This document shows positions 26,694-36,022 of a stretch of 45,538 bases of DNA, piece after piece. The position numbers and the translations under genes were made by a program. The notes under the pieces are model-generated. The model searched no databases, had not been told where the DNA came from, and was given only the letters and a program-made list of their open reading frames with translations. The number at the start of each line of letters is the position of its first letter. The stretch's first letter is position 1. The stretch is from Coriobacteriia bacterium (GTDB lineage: Bacteria > Actinomycetota > Coriobacteriia > Coriobacteriales > UBA8131): positions 1 through 45,538 of the forward strand of contig WQXH01000013.1 in assembly GCA_009784945.1 (NCBI GenBank). Direction: 5' to 3'.

Positions 26694-28604
26694 TTATTTC
26701 TCATCCTCAGACTCAGGCTCTACAACCTCGTAGTCTGCCTCAACAACTCCATCGCTCTGGGCGCTCTCTCCCGCAGGGGCACTACCCTCGGGGCTTGCGG
26801 CCTGTGCATCGGCGTATACGATCTCGGCCAGCTTATAGCCTGCCTGCTGCAAAACCTCTGTCTTGGCTTTAATGTCTTCAACGTCACTGCCCTCAAGGGC
26901 CTTGTTAAGGTCTTCCAGGGCAGCCGTAACGGCAGTCTTGGTTTCCTCGGGAACCTTCTCGCCCAGGTCGTCCATCGTTTTTTGCGTGGAATAGACCAGG
27001 GAGTCAGCAGTGTTGCGTACCTCAACCTCGCTCTTGCGAGCTGCGTCTTCTTCTGCGTGAAGCTCTGCATCTTTGACCATGCGGTTAACTTCGTCATCAC
27101 TGAGTGCAGTAGAGCCCGAGATGGTAATCTTTTGCTCTCTGCCTGTACCTTTGTCCTTTGCAGACACGTTGACGATGCCGTTGGCATCTATGTCAAAGGT
27201 CACCTCGATCTGCGGAATGCCGCGTGGAGCCGGAGGAATATCGGCCAACTGGAACTTACCCAGCGTCTTGTTGCCTGCGGCCATCTCGCGCTCGCCTTGC
27301 AGTACGTGGATCTCAACCGAAGTCTGACCATCTGCAGCCGTGGAATAAATCTCGGCCTTCTTGGTGGGAATGGTGGTGTTGCGCTCAATCATCTTGGTCA
27401 TAACGCCACCCATGGTCTCAACGCCCAGCGAGAGCGGAGTTACGTCCAGGAGCAAAATACCCTCAACGTCTCCAGCCAACACGCCGGCCTGTACCGCTGC
27501 GCCCAAGGCTACTACTTCGTCGGGGTTTACACTCATGTTGGGATCCTTGCCGGTAAGGCGCTTGACCAGCTCCTGCACGGCAGGCATGCGAGTAGAGCCA
27601 CCAACAAGAATGACCTCAGAAACGTCTCCCATGGCAATGCCTGCATCCTTCATGGCGTTTTGCACGGGGGCTTTACAACGCTGAAGCAGGTCGCCGGTAA
27701 TCTTTTCAAACTCTGCCCTGGTAAGGGTGTAGTCCAAGTGCTTGGGGCCATTGGCATCGGCAGTGATAAAGGGGAGGTTGATGTTGGACTGCTGCGTAGA
27801 AGAGAGCTCCATCTTGGCCTTTTCGGCTGCCTCTTTAAGGCGCTGGAGCGCCATCTTGTCGGCACGCAGGTCTATTTGGTTGTCGCTTTGGAACTTGTCG
27901 GCCAGCCAGTTGATGACGACTTGATCCCAGTCGTCTCCGCCCAGGTGATTGTCTCCATTGGTTGAGAGTACTTCAAAAACGCCATCGGAGAGCTCCAGAA
28001 TGGAGACGTCAAAGGTGCCGCCGCCGAGGTCAAAGATGAGCACCTTCTCGTCTCTGCCTGCCTTGTCGAGGCCGTAGGCAAGTGCTGCTGCTGTAGGCTC
28101 ATTGACGATACGCAGCACTTCAAGGCCGGCAATCTTGCCTGCGTCCTTGGTGGCTTGTCTTTGCGAGTCGTTAAAGTAGGCGGGCACCGTGATAACAGCC
28201 TGCTTAATGGCGCCGCCCACATGTTTTTCTGCATCGGCTTTGAGCTTTTGCAGTGTCATGGCGCTGATTTCTTCTGGGGTAAACATCTTGCCTTCGATTT
28301 CTACCTCAACGCGCCCGTCCTTGCCGCTGGCAACCTTATAAGAGACCGTCTTGCGCTCACTTGCAGTTTCAGAAAACTTACGACCAATGAAGCGCTTGAT
28401 AGAAGATACGGTATTTTCTGGATTGGTAACAGCTTGATTCTTTGCGGCCTTGCCTACTACACGCTCGCCGTCTTTACGAAAACCTACGACACTGGGAGTA
28501 GTGCGATCGCCCTCGGAGTTAACGATGATAGTGGGCTCGCCACCCTCCATGACTGCCATAGCAGAGTTGGTGGTGCCCAGGTCAATTCCTAATACTTTTG
28601 CCAT
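26694..28604 (-). CDS. dnaK: Chaperone DnaK (Hsp70)
   Basis: ATP-driven chaperone. The 636 residues start [21 protein letters not shown] and contain the Hsp70 signatures [16 protein letters not shown] and [17 protein letters not shown], the [11 protein letters not shown] linker, a substrate-binding domain with [10 protein letters not shown], and an acidic tail ending VEPESEDEK. The ATG at 28604 has AAAGGAAG five bases upstream; the longer open frame to 28646 lacks this. First gene of dnaK-grpE-dnaJ-hspR(-clpB), with its promoter about 155 bases upstream. Confidence 0.98.
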   Translation of the reverse strand: MAKVLGIDLGTTNSAMAVMEGGEPTIIVNSEGDRTTPSVVGFRKDGERVVGKAAKNQAVTNPENTVSSIKRFIGRKFSETASERKTVSYKVASGKDGRVEVEIEGKMFTPEEISAMTLQKLKADAEKHVGGAIKQAVITVPAYFNDSQRQATKDAGKIAGLEVLRIVNEPTAAALAYGLDKAGRDEKVLIFDLGGGTFDVSILELSDGVFEVLSTNGDNHLGGDDWDQVVINWLADKFQSDNQIDLRADKMALQRLKEAAEKAKMELSSTQQSNINLPFITADANGPKHLDYTLTRAEFEKITGDLLQRCKAPVQNAMKDAGIAMGDVSEVILVGGSTRMPAVQELVKRLTGKDPNMSVNPDEVVALGAAVQAGVLAGDVEGILLLDVTPLSLGVETMGGVMTKMIERNTTIPTKKAEIYSTAADGQTSVEIHVLQGEREMAAGNKTLGKFQLADIPPAPRGIPQIEVTFDIDANGIVNVSAKDKGTGREQKITISGSTALSDDEVNRMVKDAELHAEEDAARKSEVEVRNTADSLVYSTQKTMDDLGEKVPEETKTAVTAALEDLNKALEGSDVEDIKAKTEVLQQAGYKLAEIVYADAQAASPEGSAPAGESAQSDGVVEADYEVVEPESEDEK

Positions 28605-28755
28605 GTTTCTTCCTTTCGTTTCTTTTTGGAGCTCATGCGCTGGCACGCAGCATCCCCTTCTTTTGAAGCTTCCCTCTTGCGCCCAAGCTCTTTGGCTCTG
28701 CCATGCTATTTTTCAGTAGTTTTCCTCATGCAAAGGGAAGCTCTTTATTTGAATA

Positions 28756-28790
28756 GCACTAAGAATATTATCTAAGTGCCTCCATGTCAA
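28756..28790 (-). promoter_or_regulatory. dnaK promoter with an inverted repeat over the -10
   Basis: On the minus strand, TTGACA (28790-28785), 17 bases, then TATTCT (28767-28762). A 24-bp inverted repeat (28756-28779, GCACTTAGA / TCTTAGTGC, 8 of 9 pairs, 6-base centre) covers the -10. It matches neither CIRCE (TTAGCACTC-N9-GAGTGCTAA) nor a clean HspR HAIR box, though CTTGACA resembles half of the latter. It is the best operator candidate here. Confidence 0.7.
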
Positions 28791-28829
28791 GTTTTGTCAC
28801 CAAGCTGTTAGCTAATACGAGAGTTTGAG

Positions 28830-28922
28830 GTTACTGATCAGACCAATTCGTCATTGCGGGCTTGACCCGCAATCTGAGACGCACTTTGGTTAGATTGCGG
28901 CTCGGAGGCCGCAATGACGGAC
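28830..28922 (-). repeat. Palindromic dispersed repeat, copy 2
   Basis: Inverted copy of the element at 6064-6156, with one substitution and one indel. Same two-hairpin layout, ending CGTCATTGCGG at both outer edges. It lies between the dnaK promoter and the short tandem repeats. The two copies, about 22.7 kb apart and opposite in direction, could recombine to invert the DNA between them. Confidence 0.85.
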
Positions 28923-28973
28923 TACAGTCTGACTAGTGAACAGTTTGAGCAACTGATTACACACTGCCACCCG

Positions 28974-29176
28974 CGCATTGCGAAGCAATCCCGACGAAGC
29001 AACTCGCGGTCAAGACTACTCCCTCACTGCCGCCCCTGCGTCGCGTAGCAAGCCCTCTCGATTGTTCCGCTGCAAGGTAGGTCATGGCTATGCCCACGCA
29101 TTGCGAAGCAATCCCCACTGTCGTCCCGCGCATTGCGAAGCAATCCCCACTGTCGTCCTGCGCATTGCGAAGCAAT
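28974..29176 (+). repeat. Short hairpin repeats, partly in a 32-bp tandem array
   Basis: CGCATTGCGAAGCAAT occurs at 28974, 29097, 29129 and 29161. The last three are exactly 32 bases apart, and the intervening CCCCACTGTCGTCC is also repeated. Each copy has the stem ATTGC-GAA-GCAAT. The part between 28990 and 29090 holds decayed relatives of the linker. It looks like an intergenic REP-type expansion. Confidence 0.8.
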
Positions 29177-29329
29177 GTTACAGGAGCTACCTCAGGTCTG
29201 CCAATAATGCATGTAAGCCCTGCAACGTTCGCTCAAATTGTGCTCATCGTATTGTTCGTCCTGGAGAAAGCCATAACGGCAATGTGCGACAATAGGCACA
29301 TCTAAAAAGAGAGTGGGAGAGGAGTCAAG

Positions 29330-30202
29330 ATGCACACCGTCATCATCGATCCAGAGTTCAGAGACCTGCTGCCACCGCTGAGCCCAGAATCATATGCCGC
29401 ACTGGAGGCAAGCCTCTTAGAGCATGGAGTACGCGATTCACTGGTGGTTTGGAGGGGTCACAACATCTTGGTTGACGGGCACAACCGCTACGGAATTGCC
29501 ATACAGCACGGCCTCTCCTTCAACGTGGTAGAGGTGGAGTTTGACTCACGTGAGGCAGTCCTCATTTTCATCGTATCTAATCAGATTTCGAGGCGCAATC
29601 TGCCGCCTTTGCAGTTTAGTTACTACGTGGGTTTGCACTATCGAGCAGACAAATTGATTAGCGGTAGACCGAGTTTAGATACAGTGGAAGAAAAACTCCA
29701 TCAAAATGAGGGAGTTTTTCTTCCAACCGCAAAACGCCTTGCAGAAAAGTACAAAGTGTCTAAAAGCACCGTCGAGCGCGCCGCCAAAATGTCAGAAGGA
29801 ATAGACGCCATCGCCTCAGTGTCAAACGATGCCCGAAAGAAGATTATCTCCGGAGACGTGCGCATCAGCAAAAAGAAACTCACCGAGCTGGCAACTGCCT
29901 CACAAAAGGAGCTGACTGAAGTAGCAAAAGCCATCGAGGACGGCAACTATACAACAAAAGAGTCCGCCAATGCAACGCCTGAGCCCAACGGCAGCTCCAG
30001 CAGCGCACTTGGAAGCGGCACGCCTGCCACAATAGCACCACCCGCAACCCTCCAAGATCTCAAAGCTCAGATCAACCAAATCCGCACCACCTTCGACCTT
30101 GAGCTCGCCTCCCTCACCAGCCAAAACGCCTCCCCAAGCGCCGCCAAACCCGCGCTGCAAGCCTACCTCTCCAAGCTTGAAAGCATACTCAGAGATGCAT
30201 AG
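29330..30202 (+). CDS. Orphan ParB/Srx-fold DNA-binding protein
   Basis: A 290-residue protein with an N-terminal ParB-like domain (LSPESYAALEASLLEHGVRDSLVVW, then ILVDGHNRYGIAIQHG, residues 47-60, matching the GxHR-type box of ParB), a middle helix-turn-helix (TAKRLAEKYKVSKSTVERAAKM), and a C-terminal coil-like region after a Ser/Pro/Thr-rich linker. No parA is adjacent and it sits in an accessory region, so it is probably a regulator or plasmid/ICE-derived partition-type protein, not the chromosomal ParB. The ATG has GAGGAG seven bases upstream. A weak terminator (AGAGG...CCTCTTTTTT, about 30275-30300) follows. Confidence 0.75.
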   Translation: MHTVIIDPEFRDLLPPLSPESYAALEASLLEHGVRDSLVVWRGHNILVDGHNRYGIAIQHGLSFNVVEVEFDSREAVLIFIVSNQISRRNLPPLQFSYYVGLHYRADKLISGRPSLDTVEEKLHQNEGVFLPTAKRLAEKYKVSKSTVERAAKMSEGIDAIASVSNDARKKIISGDVRISKKKLTELATASQKELTEVAKAIEDGNYTTKESANATPEPNGSSSSALGSGTPATIAPPATLQDLKAQINQIRTTFDLELASLTSQNASPSAAKPALQAYLSKLESILRDA

Positions 30203-30624
30203 GCGCTAGTTACTGGTTAAATTGCCCTGCTCGAGACGCGCGGTATTGCCACTATTTCTAAGCCAAACGAAGAGAGGCATCCTTGATTAGTCCTCTTTTT
30301 TAATGTCACGTCTCTTTAGGTAAGTATGGACGCAGTGATGGATTAGAGCGGTTAATGCAGGTGCGCCAGCTCCAACCGGAAAGCACATCAGCCATATGCA
30401 TTTGCATACCACATTCGATGTACCCTTTTTAGTCAATCGTTTGTGGTACTGTTTCTAAAGTGAGAGCACTGCCCTTCAGTTACTACTGCTCTGTACTACT
30501 GAGAGGCATGATACCGAGGAGTAGCCAAGGCGAGTTAGTTTCCAGTCTCTCTGGTCATATTAATCTCGATAGGGCTCTCAAATAAGGAAGGATGTCCAAC
30601 ACGGCTAGAAGGAGGTGAGCAGAC
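30203..30624. other. Non-coding gap before the exonuclease gene
   Basis: About 420 bases. After the weak terminator near 30275-30300 I see no gene above noise. Close to the exonuclease, ATG at 30592 opens a nine-codon frame (MSNTARRR) that ends inside the exonuclease ribosome binding site. It could be a leader peptide, but its own ribosome site is poorly spaced. Confidence 0.4.
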
Positions 30625-31338
30625 ATGACCAAATACGTATCGCTTGACGTTGAAACCACCGGGCTTAATCTTCCCGCTTTGGTATATAAGGGTAAAAGGA
30701 GGGAGCAAGCATCAAATTTGGATGAGCCAAAAGTGGATGAGGTTATCCAGTTAGCAATTATTGACCATACTGAGGAGGTGCTGTTCTATGACAGTTTCAA
30801 GCCCTCCAAAAGAGCTTCATGGAAAGCTGCAGAGGCCATTAACAGTATTTCGCCTGAATCTGTTGCGCATAAGCAGTCCTTCTCTAGGAGGCTTGAGGAA
30901 ATTCAAAGCATTGTCAATCGAGCTGATATCCTCATTGCCTTTAACGCAGACTTTGACTTGCAGTTCCTGCATGCAGAAGGAGTCTGCTTGCGCCAAAAGC
31001 CTTATATCTGCGCAATGGAAATGTTTGCGCAAGCATCCAGCGCACGAAAACGCAAGGGAGGGCGAGCAGAGTTTAAGTCGCTTGCAGCCTGCGCATCCTT
31101 TTTTGGCTTGTCGGCAGAAGGCGCACACAATGCTCTTGTCGATGCAAGGACAACCTTGAGTTGCTATAAAAAAATGACTCACGACGAGCGTTTTAGCGCG
31201 CAGCAAAAAATATGGAACTGTCATACCCTTGAAGCCCCGCAAATGCAGGGAAGACACAAAACCTTCTCATGTCATCGGATCACACCCGATAATTCGGGTA
31301 AAGGTAGTTGGTGTGTACACAATAAAGGATTTAAATGA
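30625..31338 (+). CDS. DEDDh 3'-5' exonuclease (DnaQ/ExoT-like) next to the CRISPR-Cas operon
   Basis: Probable single-strand 3'-5' exonuclease of 237 residues. Exo I is SLDVETTGL (Asp8, Glu10), Exo II is LIAFNADFDLQFL (Asp111), and Exo III is AHNALVDARTT (His168, Asp173), so all DEDDh residues are present. The last 50 residues are unlike the family and contain several Cys/His. AAGGAGGTGA precedes the ATG at good spacing. It is read in the same direction as cas3, which begins 182 bases later behind its own promoter. DnaQ-like nucleases trim prespacers in type I-E systems and are fused to Cas2 in some species, so a role in adaptation is a reasonable inference; general repair is the alternative. 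Confidence 0.8.
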   Translation: MTKYVSLDVETTGLNLPALVYKGKRREQASNLDEPKVDEVIQLAIIDHTEEVLFYDSFKPSKRASWKAAEAINSISPESVAHKQSFSRRLEEIQSIVNRADILIAFNADFDLQFLHAEGVCLRQKPYICAMEMFAQASSARKRKGGRAEFKSLAACASFFGLSAEGAHNALVDARTTLSCYKKMTHDERFSAQQKIWNCHTLEAPQMQGRHKTFSCHRITPDNSGKGSWCVHNKGFK

Positions 31339-31388
31339 TTATAGCAATTCAACCATGATACTAGAATGATGAATATGACTTGAGATGG

Positions 31389-31418
31389 TTTACAAGATTA
31401 CAATTCTGATGTTATACT
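31389..31418 (+). promoter_or_regulatory. Probable promoter of the cas operon
   Basis: TTTACA (31389-31394) is followed after 17-18 bases by TTATAC/TATACT (31412-31418). Just downstream, GGCCATAAGA and GGCTATAAGA form a short direct repeat (about 31427-31447) that could bind a regulator. cas3 starts about 100 bases further on. Confidence 0.5.
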
Positions 31419-31520
31419 ACCAAAGTGGCCATAAGATGGCTATAAGAGCTACAGTTAGCCCTAGCCAAACAGGGATTCAAGCAATGTGTGTGAACCGAGA
31501 GATTTAAGGAGGTGCAGCAT

Positions 31521-34406
31521 ATGCTGGACGACGCAACGAAGGGCGTAAACAGAAGCTTATCCCAGCATGCGTTAATACTTTGGGGGAAAACTGGCCCACA
31601 GGATACTGAGCTCTGGCTCCCCCTCTATGTTCACCTTGCAGACACAGCTGCAATCGCAGAGGTTCTGTGGAGTGAATGGGTTCCATTGGGAACAAAGCGT
31701 GTAATAGCTGAGGGCATCATTGAACTGCCCTCAGAGCTGCCTTTGGAGTTTCCCCCACTAACTCTCAAGGAAAGAATTGAGCTGGCGGGTATGCTTTTTG
31801 CACTTCTAGCTACCCAACACGATATCGGCAAAGCAATTCCCGCTTTTCAGGCTGCATTCAATAGCCAGTTTAGAGGCAGAAATGGCAGCATGCTTGCAGG
31901 CTTCGTAGAGTCTGCAGGACTTCGAATTCCCTCAAAGCTGCGTAGCTATAGCGATGTGCACCACAGTTGGGCCTCTCATTGCATTTTGGCTAGACACGGC
32001 TGGAGTGATAGTCATGCGATAATAACTGGCGCACACCACGGCATGCCACCGTCGCTTACTAAGCTCGATGAAGTGGCCAGCACCTGGACTGGTAACACGG
32101 GCTTCACGGACAGCGCTTGGACGGCCGTGCAAGATGAGCTGGCCTTATGGGCTGAAAGCCTTTTACCCGTAGATACTCTCCTCGTTTTAAAAAAAGCACG
32201 GCTGTCTCGCCGCGCACAAGTTCTGCTTACCGCTTTGCTCATCATGGCAGATTGGATTGCCAGCGACGAAAAGCTCTTCCCTTTGATAGAAATCGGTCAT
32301 CAAGCTGAACCGTCAACAATGCGTGCTTTAAGAGCATGGGAGAACCTCGATCTCTCCACGTATGAAAGGATCGAGCTGGAGCATGTTGTTGATAACTACA
32401 ATGACATCTATGACAAGCGCTTTTCAATTGAAATGCCACGACCCGTGCAGACAGCCATACCAGAAATACTGGCGGGTATTGAAAACCCTGGCATCATGAT
32501 TATTGAAGCCCCCATGGGTGAGGGTAAGACCGAAGCAGCTCTAGTGGCCGCAGAAATTCTGGCAGAGAAAAGTGGACGCAAGGGCATCTTCTTTGCGCTC
32601 CCTACTCAGGCCACCTCAGATGGTGTCTTTCCGCGCATTCTTAACTGGACACAAAAACTCAAAGGGCATAAAACTATTAATCTCGTTCATGGAAAGGCGC
32701 AGTTTAATAAAGAATTTAAAGGGATAGGGTTAGCGTCTACAAATTTTGATGAGAATTTTGATGAGATTGCCGACACTGTCTACGTGAGCGAATGGGCATA
32801 TGGACGCAAGCGTGCGCTTCTTAATGACTTTGTCGTGGGCACCATTGACCAAGTCCTTATGGCAGGACTCAAGCAAAGGCACCTCATGCTGCGTCATCTA
32901 GGCCTCGCAAATAAAGTGGTGATAATCGACGAATGTCATGCCTATGACGCCTATATGAGCCAGTATCTTTATAAGGCTCTTAATTGGCTGGGTTCGTATC
33001 AAGTTCCCGTAGTCGTGCTCTCCGCCACACTGCCTATAGACAGCAGGCAAGCGCTGGTTGATGCATACCTCAATCAGGAGACTATACCTTTCGAGGATCC
33101 ACTTCTAGACACAAATAAAGATGCCAGTACGGCACCTACTTGGGCTCTTACAACTGCCTATCCACTCATCACCTACACTGCTGACAAACAAGTCGAGAGC
33201 GCTACTCCGACGGCCTCTGGACGCAATCTGACAGTCAAGATTAAACAATTGAGTGAACAGGATATACGCTCTAGCATCTCTGAACTACTGGCAGAAGGCG
33301 GTTGCATAGGCATCATTGTCAACACAGTATCTCGAGCACAAAGCCTTGCCTGCGAGCTAGCTGAACATTTTGGAGAAGAGACCGTTTTGCTTCTTCACTC
33401 TAGATTTATTGCGCCTGATCGCATCAGAAAAGAAATGAGGCTTAGGGAGCTATTGGGGCCTGAGGGAACTAGTCGCCCAGAGATACTGATCGTGGTAGGA
33501 ACGCAGGTGCTGGAGCAATCTTTGGATATTGACTTTGATGTGATGATTACTGACATATGCCCTATGGACTTGCTGATTCAGCGCATTGGAAGACTACATC
33601 GTCATGCGAGACGCATGAGACCACCCCTGCTAAAAGAAGCAAAATGCTATGTTGCAAGCATTGAGGGAAACGGCGAATTCTTCAAAGGCTCTGAGCTGAT
33701 CTATGGCAAGTATATGCTAATGAACACTCAGGCACTACTCCCCGAGTCTATCGTTTTGCCTGATGATATTCCGCAACTGGTTCAGTCTGCCTACAACAAA
33801 GACGGTGTAGGCGTAGCATCAGACATTCAAAGCCAATACGATGATGCCAAGTTGAAGTACAAAGAAAAAAATGATGAGGACGCAAAAAAGGCTCAGGAAT
33901 ATCAGATTGGTGACCCAGCAGATGGTGAGCACAGCTCAACGGCTACCATTGCGAATTGGCTTAACACTGACAATTCTGAAAAAGATCCGAGCGGAAAGCG
34001 AGCCGAAGCAACAATGCGCGATGGCACGGACTCTGTCCATATACTTCTAATTCAAGAGCTGCAAGACGGAGTATTTTACTTTCTTCCTTGGGGGGATGAG
34101 TATGCAGCTTGCGAAATCCCTGATAACCTTTGTAGCAATAACAAGATGGCACAGGCAGTAGCAAAAAGCAGCGTTACGCTCCCAGTCAGTATGAGCTGGC
34201 AGATAGATGGAGTGATTAAAGCGCTTGGAAAGGACAACCTGGAGCGACTTCCCAATAATTGGCAAAAATCACCTTGGCTAAAGGGCGAGCTCTTTCTCAT
34301 TCTTAACAAAGACCTTGAAGCAGAACTGTGCGGATTTAAGGTTCACTACGATGAGAGACTAGGCCTTTGCCATGAAAAACTACAACGAAAGGACGGTGAG
34401 GTATGA
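31521..34406 (+). CDS. cas3: Cas3 helicase-nuclease (type I-E)
   Basis: Effector nuclease recruited by Cascade. In about 961 residues: an N-terminal HD nuclease domain (LATQHDIGKAIPAFQ, His100-Asp101; later SWASHCILARHG and GAHHG), then an SF2 helicase with EAPMGEGKTEAAL (Walker A, about 328-340), QVLMAGLKQRHLMLRHL, IIDECHAYDAYM (DECH box, about 469) and the C-terminal motif VLEQSLDIDFDVMITDICPMDLLIQRIGRLHRH. Intact by these motifs. The ATG at 31521 has AAGGAGG eight bases upstream. cas8e overlaps its end by four bases. Confidence 0.95.
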   Translation: MLDDATKGVNRSLSQHALILWGKTGPQDTELWLPLYVHLADTAAIAEVLWSEWVPLGTKRVIAEGIIELPSELPLEFPPLTLKERIELAGMLFALLATQHDIGKAIPAFQAAFNSQFRGRNGSMLAGFVESAGLRIPSKLRSYSDVHHSWASHCILARHGWSDSHAIITGAHHGMPPSLTKLDEVASTWTGNTGFTDSAWTAVQDELALWAESLLPVDTLLVLKKARLSRRAQVLLTALLIMADWIASDEKLFPLIEIGHQAEPSTMRALRAWENLDLSTYERIELEHVVDNYNDIYDKRFSIEMPRPVQTAIPEILAGIENPGIMIIEAPMGEGKTEAALVAAEILAEKSGRKGIFFALPTQATSDGVFPRILNWTQKLKGHKTINLVHGKAQFNKEFKGIGLASTNFDENFDEIADTVYVSEWAYGRKRALLNDFVVGTIDQVLMAGLKQRHLMLRHLGLANKVVIIDECHAYDAYMSQYLYKALNWLGSYQVPVVVLSATLPIDSRQALVDAYLNQETIPFEDPLLDTNKDASTAPTWALTTAYPLITYTADKQVESATPTASGRNLTVKIKQLSEQDIRSSISELLAEGGCIGIIVNTVSRAQSLACELAEHFGEETVLLLHSRFIAPDRIRKEMRLRELLGPEGTSRPEILIVVGTQVLEQSLDIDFDVMITDICPMDLLIQRIGRLHRHARRMRPPLLKEAKCYVASIEGNGEFFKGSELIYGKYMLMNTQALLPESIVLPDDIPQLVQSAYNKDGVGVASDIQSQYDDAKLKYKEKNDEDAKKAQEYQIGDPADGEHSSTATIANWLNTDNSEKDPSGKRAEATMRDGTDSVHILLIQELQDGVFYFLPWGDEYAACEIPDNLCSNNKMAQAVAKSSVTLPVSMSWQIDGVIKALGKDNLERLPNNWQKSPWLKGELFLILNKDLEAELCGFKVHYDERLGLCHEKLQRKDGEV

Positions 34407-36022
34407 GTAATATGGAATTCAATTTGCTTTATGAACCCTGGGTGGCGGTGATAACTAACCAGGGGGAAGAAAAAGAGGTGTCGCTATTAGACGTATTTGA
34501 ACATGCGCACGAGTATCGATCGCTTGCTGGCGAATTGCCAACTCAAGATTTTGCTGTGCTGAGGCTGCTGCTGGCAGTTATGTATGCAACATTCACGAGG
34601 GCTGATGTTGATGGAGGGCTTGGCAGGATTGATACAAGTGATAAAGCTTTGACCCGTTGGAAAAAACTATGGGATGCAGGGGCATTTCCTATTGAGGTTA
34701 TCAAGGATCGATTGATTCCCTATAAAGAACGCTTCTTCCTTTTTCATTCTGAGCGTCCATTTTATCAAGTAGGCGGCATGGAGCGAGGAACAGAATATAC
34801 AGCTGCAAAACTAATAGGAGATTTGTCGGAAAGTGGCAACAAGCCACGCTTATTTCCTCTGCGGTCTGGAAATGCAAAAGAATGCTTGAGTGATTCCGAG
34901 GCTGCTCGTTGGTTGCTGTACCTTAATGCCTTCGACGACACCTCAGCAAAGCCATCTGTTCGAGGCGCAGGATTACCATCAGTAGGAGCTGGGTGGCTTG
35001 GCAAGCTTGGCCTAATTGCAATAGAAGGCAAAAACCTTTTTGAAACGCTTGTATTGAATCTCGTTCTAATAGATTCTGATGGTGGAGTATTCTCTACTTC
35101 AAGAGCAACATGGGAGCTTGATGAAGTTCGCCAAGGAGAGCGTGTAAAAATACCAAGACCAGCATGCCCCTTAGAGCTTCTTACTCTTCAATCTAGAAGA
35201 ATACTGTTGCAAAGAGAAGATCGGCTTGTTACAGGGTATCTCTTGATGGGAGGTGATTTTTTCGATAGAGAAAATGCGTTCATCGAGCAGATGACGGTAT
35301 GGCGAGAGGATTCCTCTACAAAGACAGATACCTTTAGCCCAAAACGTCATCGCGAGGCGCAGCAAGCTTGGAGGGGATTCTCATCACTTCTTGCAAAGAC
35401 CTCCAATACTCAACGCCAACCTGGGGTAATATCATGGATTTCTAGGCTTTATACTGATAACTTGATCGATAAAAAGCTCTTTAGCGTGCGCATCGCAGGT
35501 ATACAATTTGCTGATAAGGACTTCTATGTTGACGGCATTATCAGTGACTCGCTCACTATGAGTTTTGAACTGCTTGCCGACCTGGGAAATGATTGGATAG
35601 TAGAGATTGGAAGACATCTCAAAACCACAGATAACTGCGTGCGTCAACTTGGAATTCTTGCACTTGATATAGCACTTGCCTCTGGCAATAGTGATGACAA
35701 GAACAGAGCAGGGGTAAAAGCAAGCGCCCAAGAAAGAGCCTACTCTGCACTAGACATACCCTTTCGTACTTGGCTTGCAGGTATTGACCCTAAAAAAGAT
35801 GATCACATAGAGAAACAGGAAGAATGGATTAACGAAATGCGTCAAATTATCATTACTATAGCAAACGACATGATCGAAGAAGCAGGAGAAAAAGCCAGAG
35901 TAGGCATTTACAAAGCTGGAGACAGCAGACCAACTATCGAAAACGTACCAAGATCCTATCGAAAATTTGAAATCAAGGTAAACCAATTGTGCGCCTTTCA
36001 GACGGGAGGAAACGATGAGTAA
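34403..36022 (+). CDS. casA: Cas8e / Cse1, large Cascade subunit
   Basis: Large subunit of the type I-E Cascade, which reads the PAM and recruits Cas3. The 539-residue protein starts MSNMEFNLLYEPWVAVI, the typical Cse1 N-terminus, and has the AGELPTQDFAVLRLLLAVMYAT helix and the RLFPLRSGNAKECLSDSEAARWLL region of the family. The C-terminal four-helix bundle part is rich in basic residues. It overlaps cas3 by four bases and cse2 by eight, so the operon is tightly coupled. Confidence 0.93.
   Translation: MSNMEFNLLYEPWVAVITNQGEEKEVSLLDVFEHAHEYRSLAGELPTQDFAVLRLLLAVMYATFTRADVDGGLGRIDTSDKALTRWKKLWDAGAFPIEVIKDRLIPYKERFFLFHSERPFYQVGGMERGTEYTAAKLIGDLSESGNKPRLFPLRSGNAKECLSDSEAARWLLYLNAFDDTSAKPSVRGAGLPSVGAGWLGKLGLIAIEGKNLFETLVLNLVLIDSDGGVFSTSRATWELDEVRQGERVKIPRPACPLELLTLQSRRILLQREDRLVTGYLLMGGDFFDRENAFIEQMTVWREDSSTKTDTFSPKRHREAQQAWRGFSSLLAKTSNTQRQPGVISWISRLYTDNLIDKKLFSVRIAGIQFADKDFYVDGIISDSLTMSFELLADLGNDWIVEIGRHLKTTDNCVRQLGILALDIALASGNSDDKNRAGVKASAQERAYSALDIPFRTWLAGIDPKKDDHIEKQEEWINEMRQIIITIANDMIEEAGEKARVGIYKAGDSRPTIENVPRSYRKFEIKVNQLCAFQTGGNDE

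Larger units (their letters stand above)
28605..29329. other. 725-base non-coding region between dnaK and the parB-like gene
   Basis: Contains the dnaK leader and promoter, copy 2 of the 93-bp palindromic repeat, and several copies of a short hairpin repeat. Frames through it translate repeats only. A small inverted repeat (ATGTGC at 29281-29286 / GCACAT at 29297-29302) lies just before the ParB-like gene and may be part of its control region. Confidence 0.6.

Noticed and set aside
26484-27965. 493-aa plus-strand ORF opposite dnaK and grpE
   Set aside because: Long antisense frames are common opposite dnaK because of its codon use; the coding evidence is wholly on the minus strand.
28756-28779. 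CIRCE element before dnaK
   Set aside because: The half-sites are GCACTTAGA/TCTTAGTGC with a 6-base centre, not TTAGCACTC-N9-GAGTGCTAA, and no hrcA is present.
30817-31257. Antisense ORF in the exonuclease gene
   Set aside because: It is the shadow of a gene with clear DEDDh motifs on the other strand; it has no motif or ribosome site of its own.
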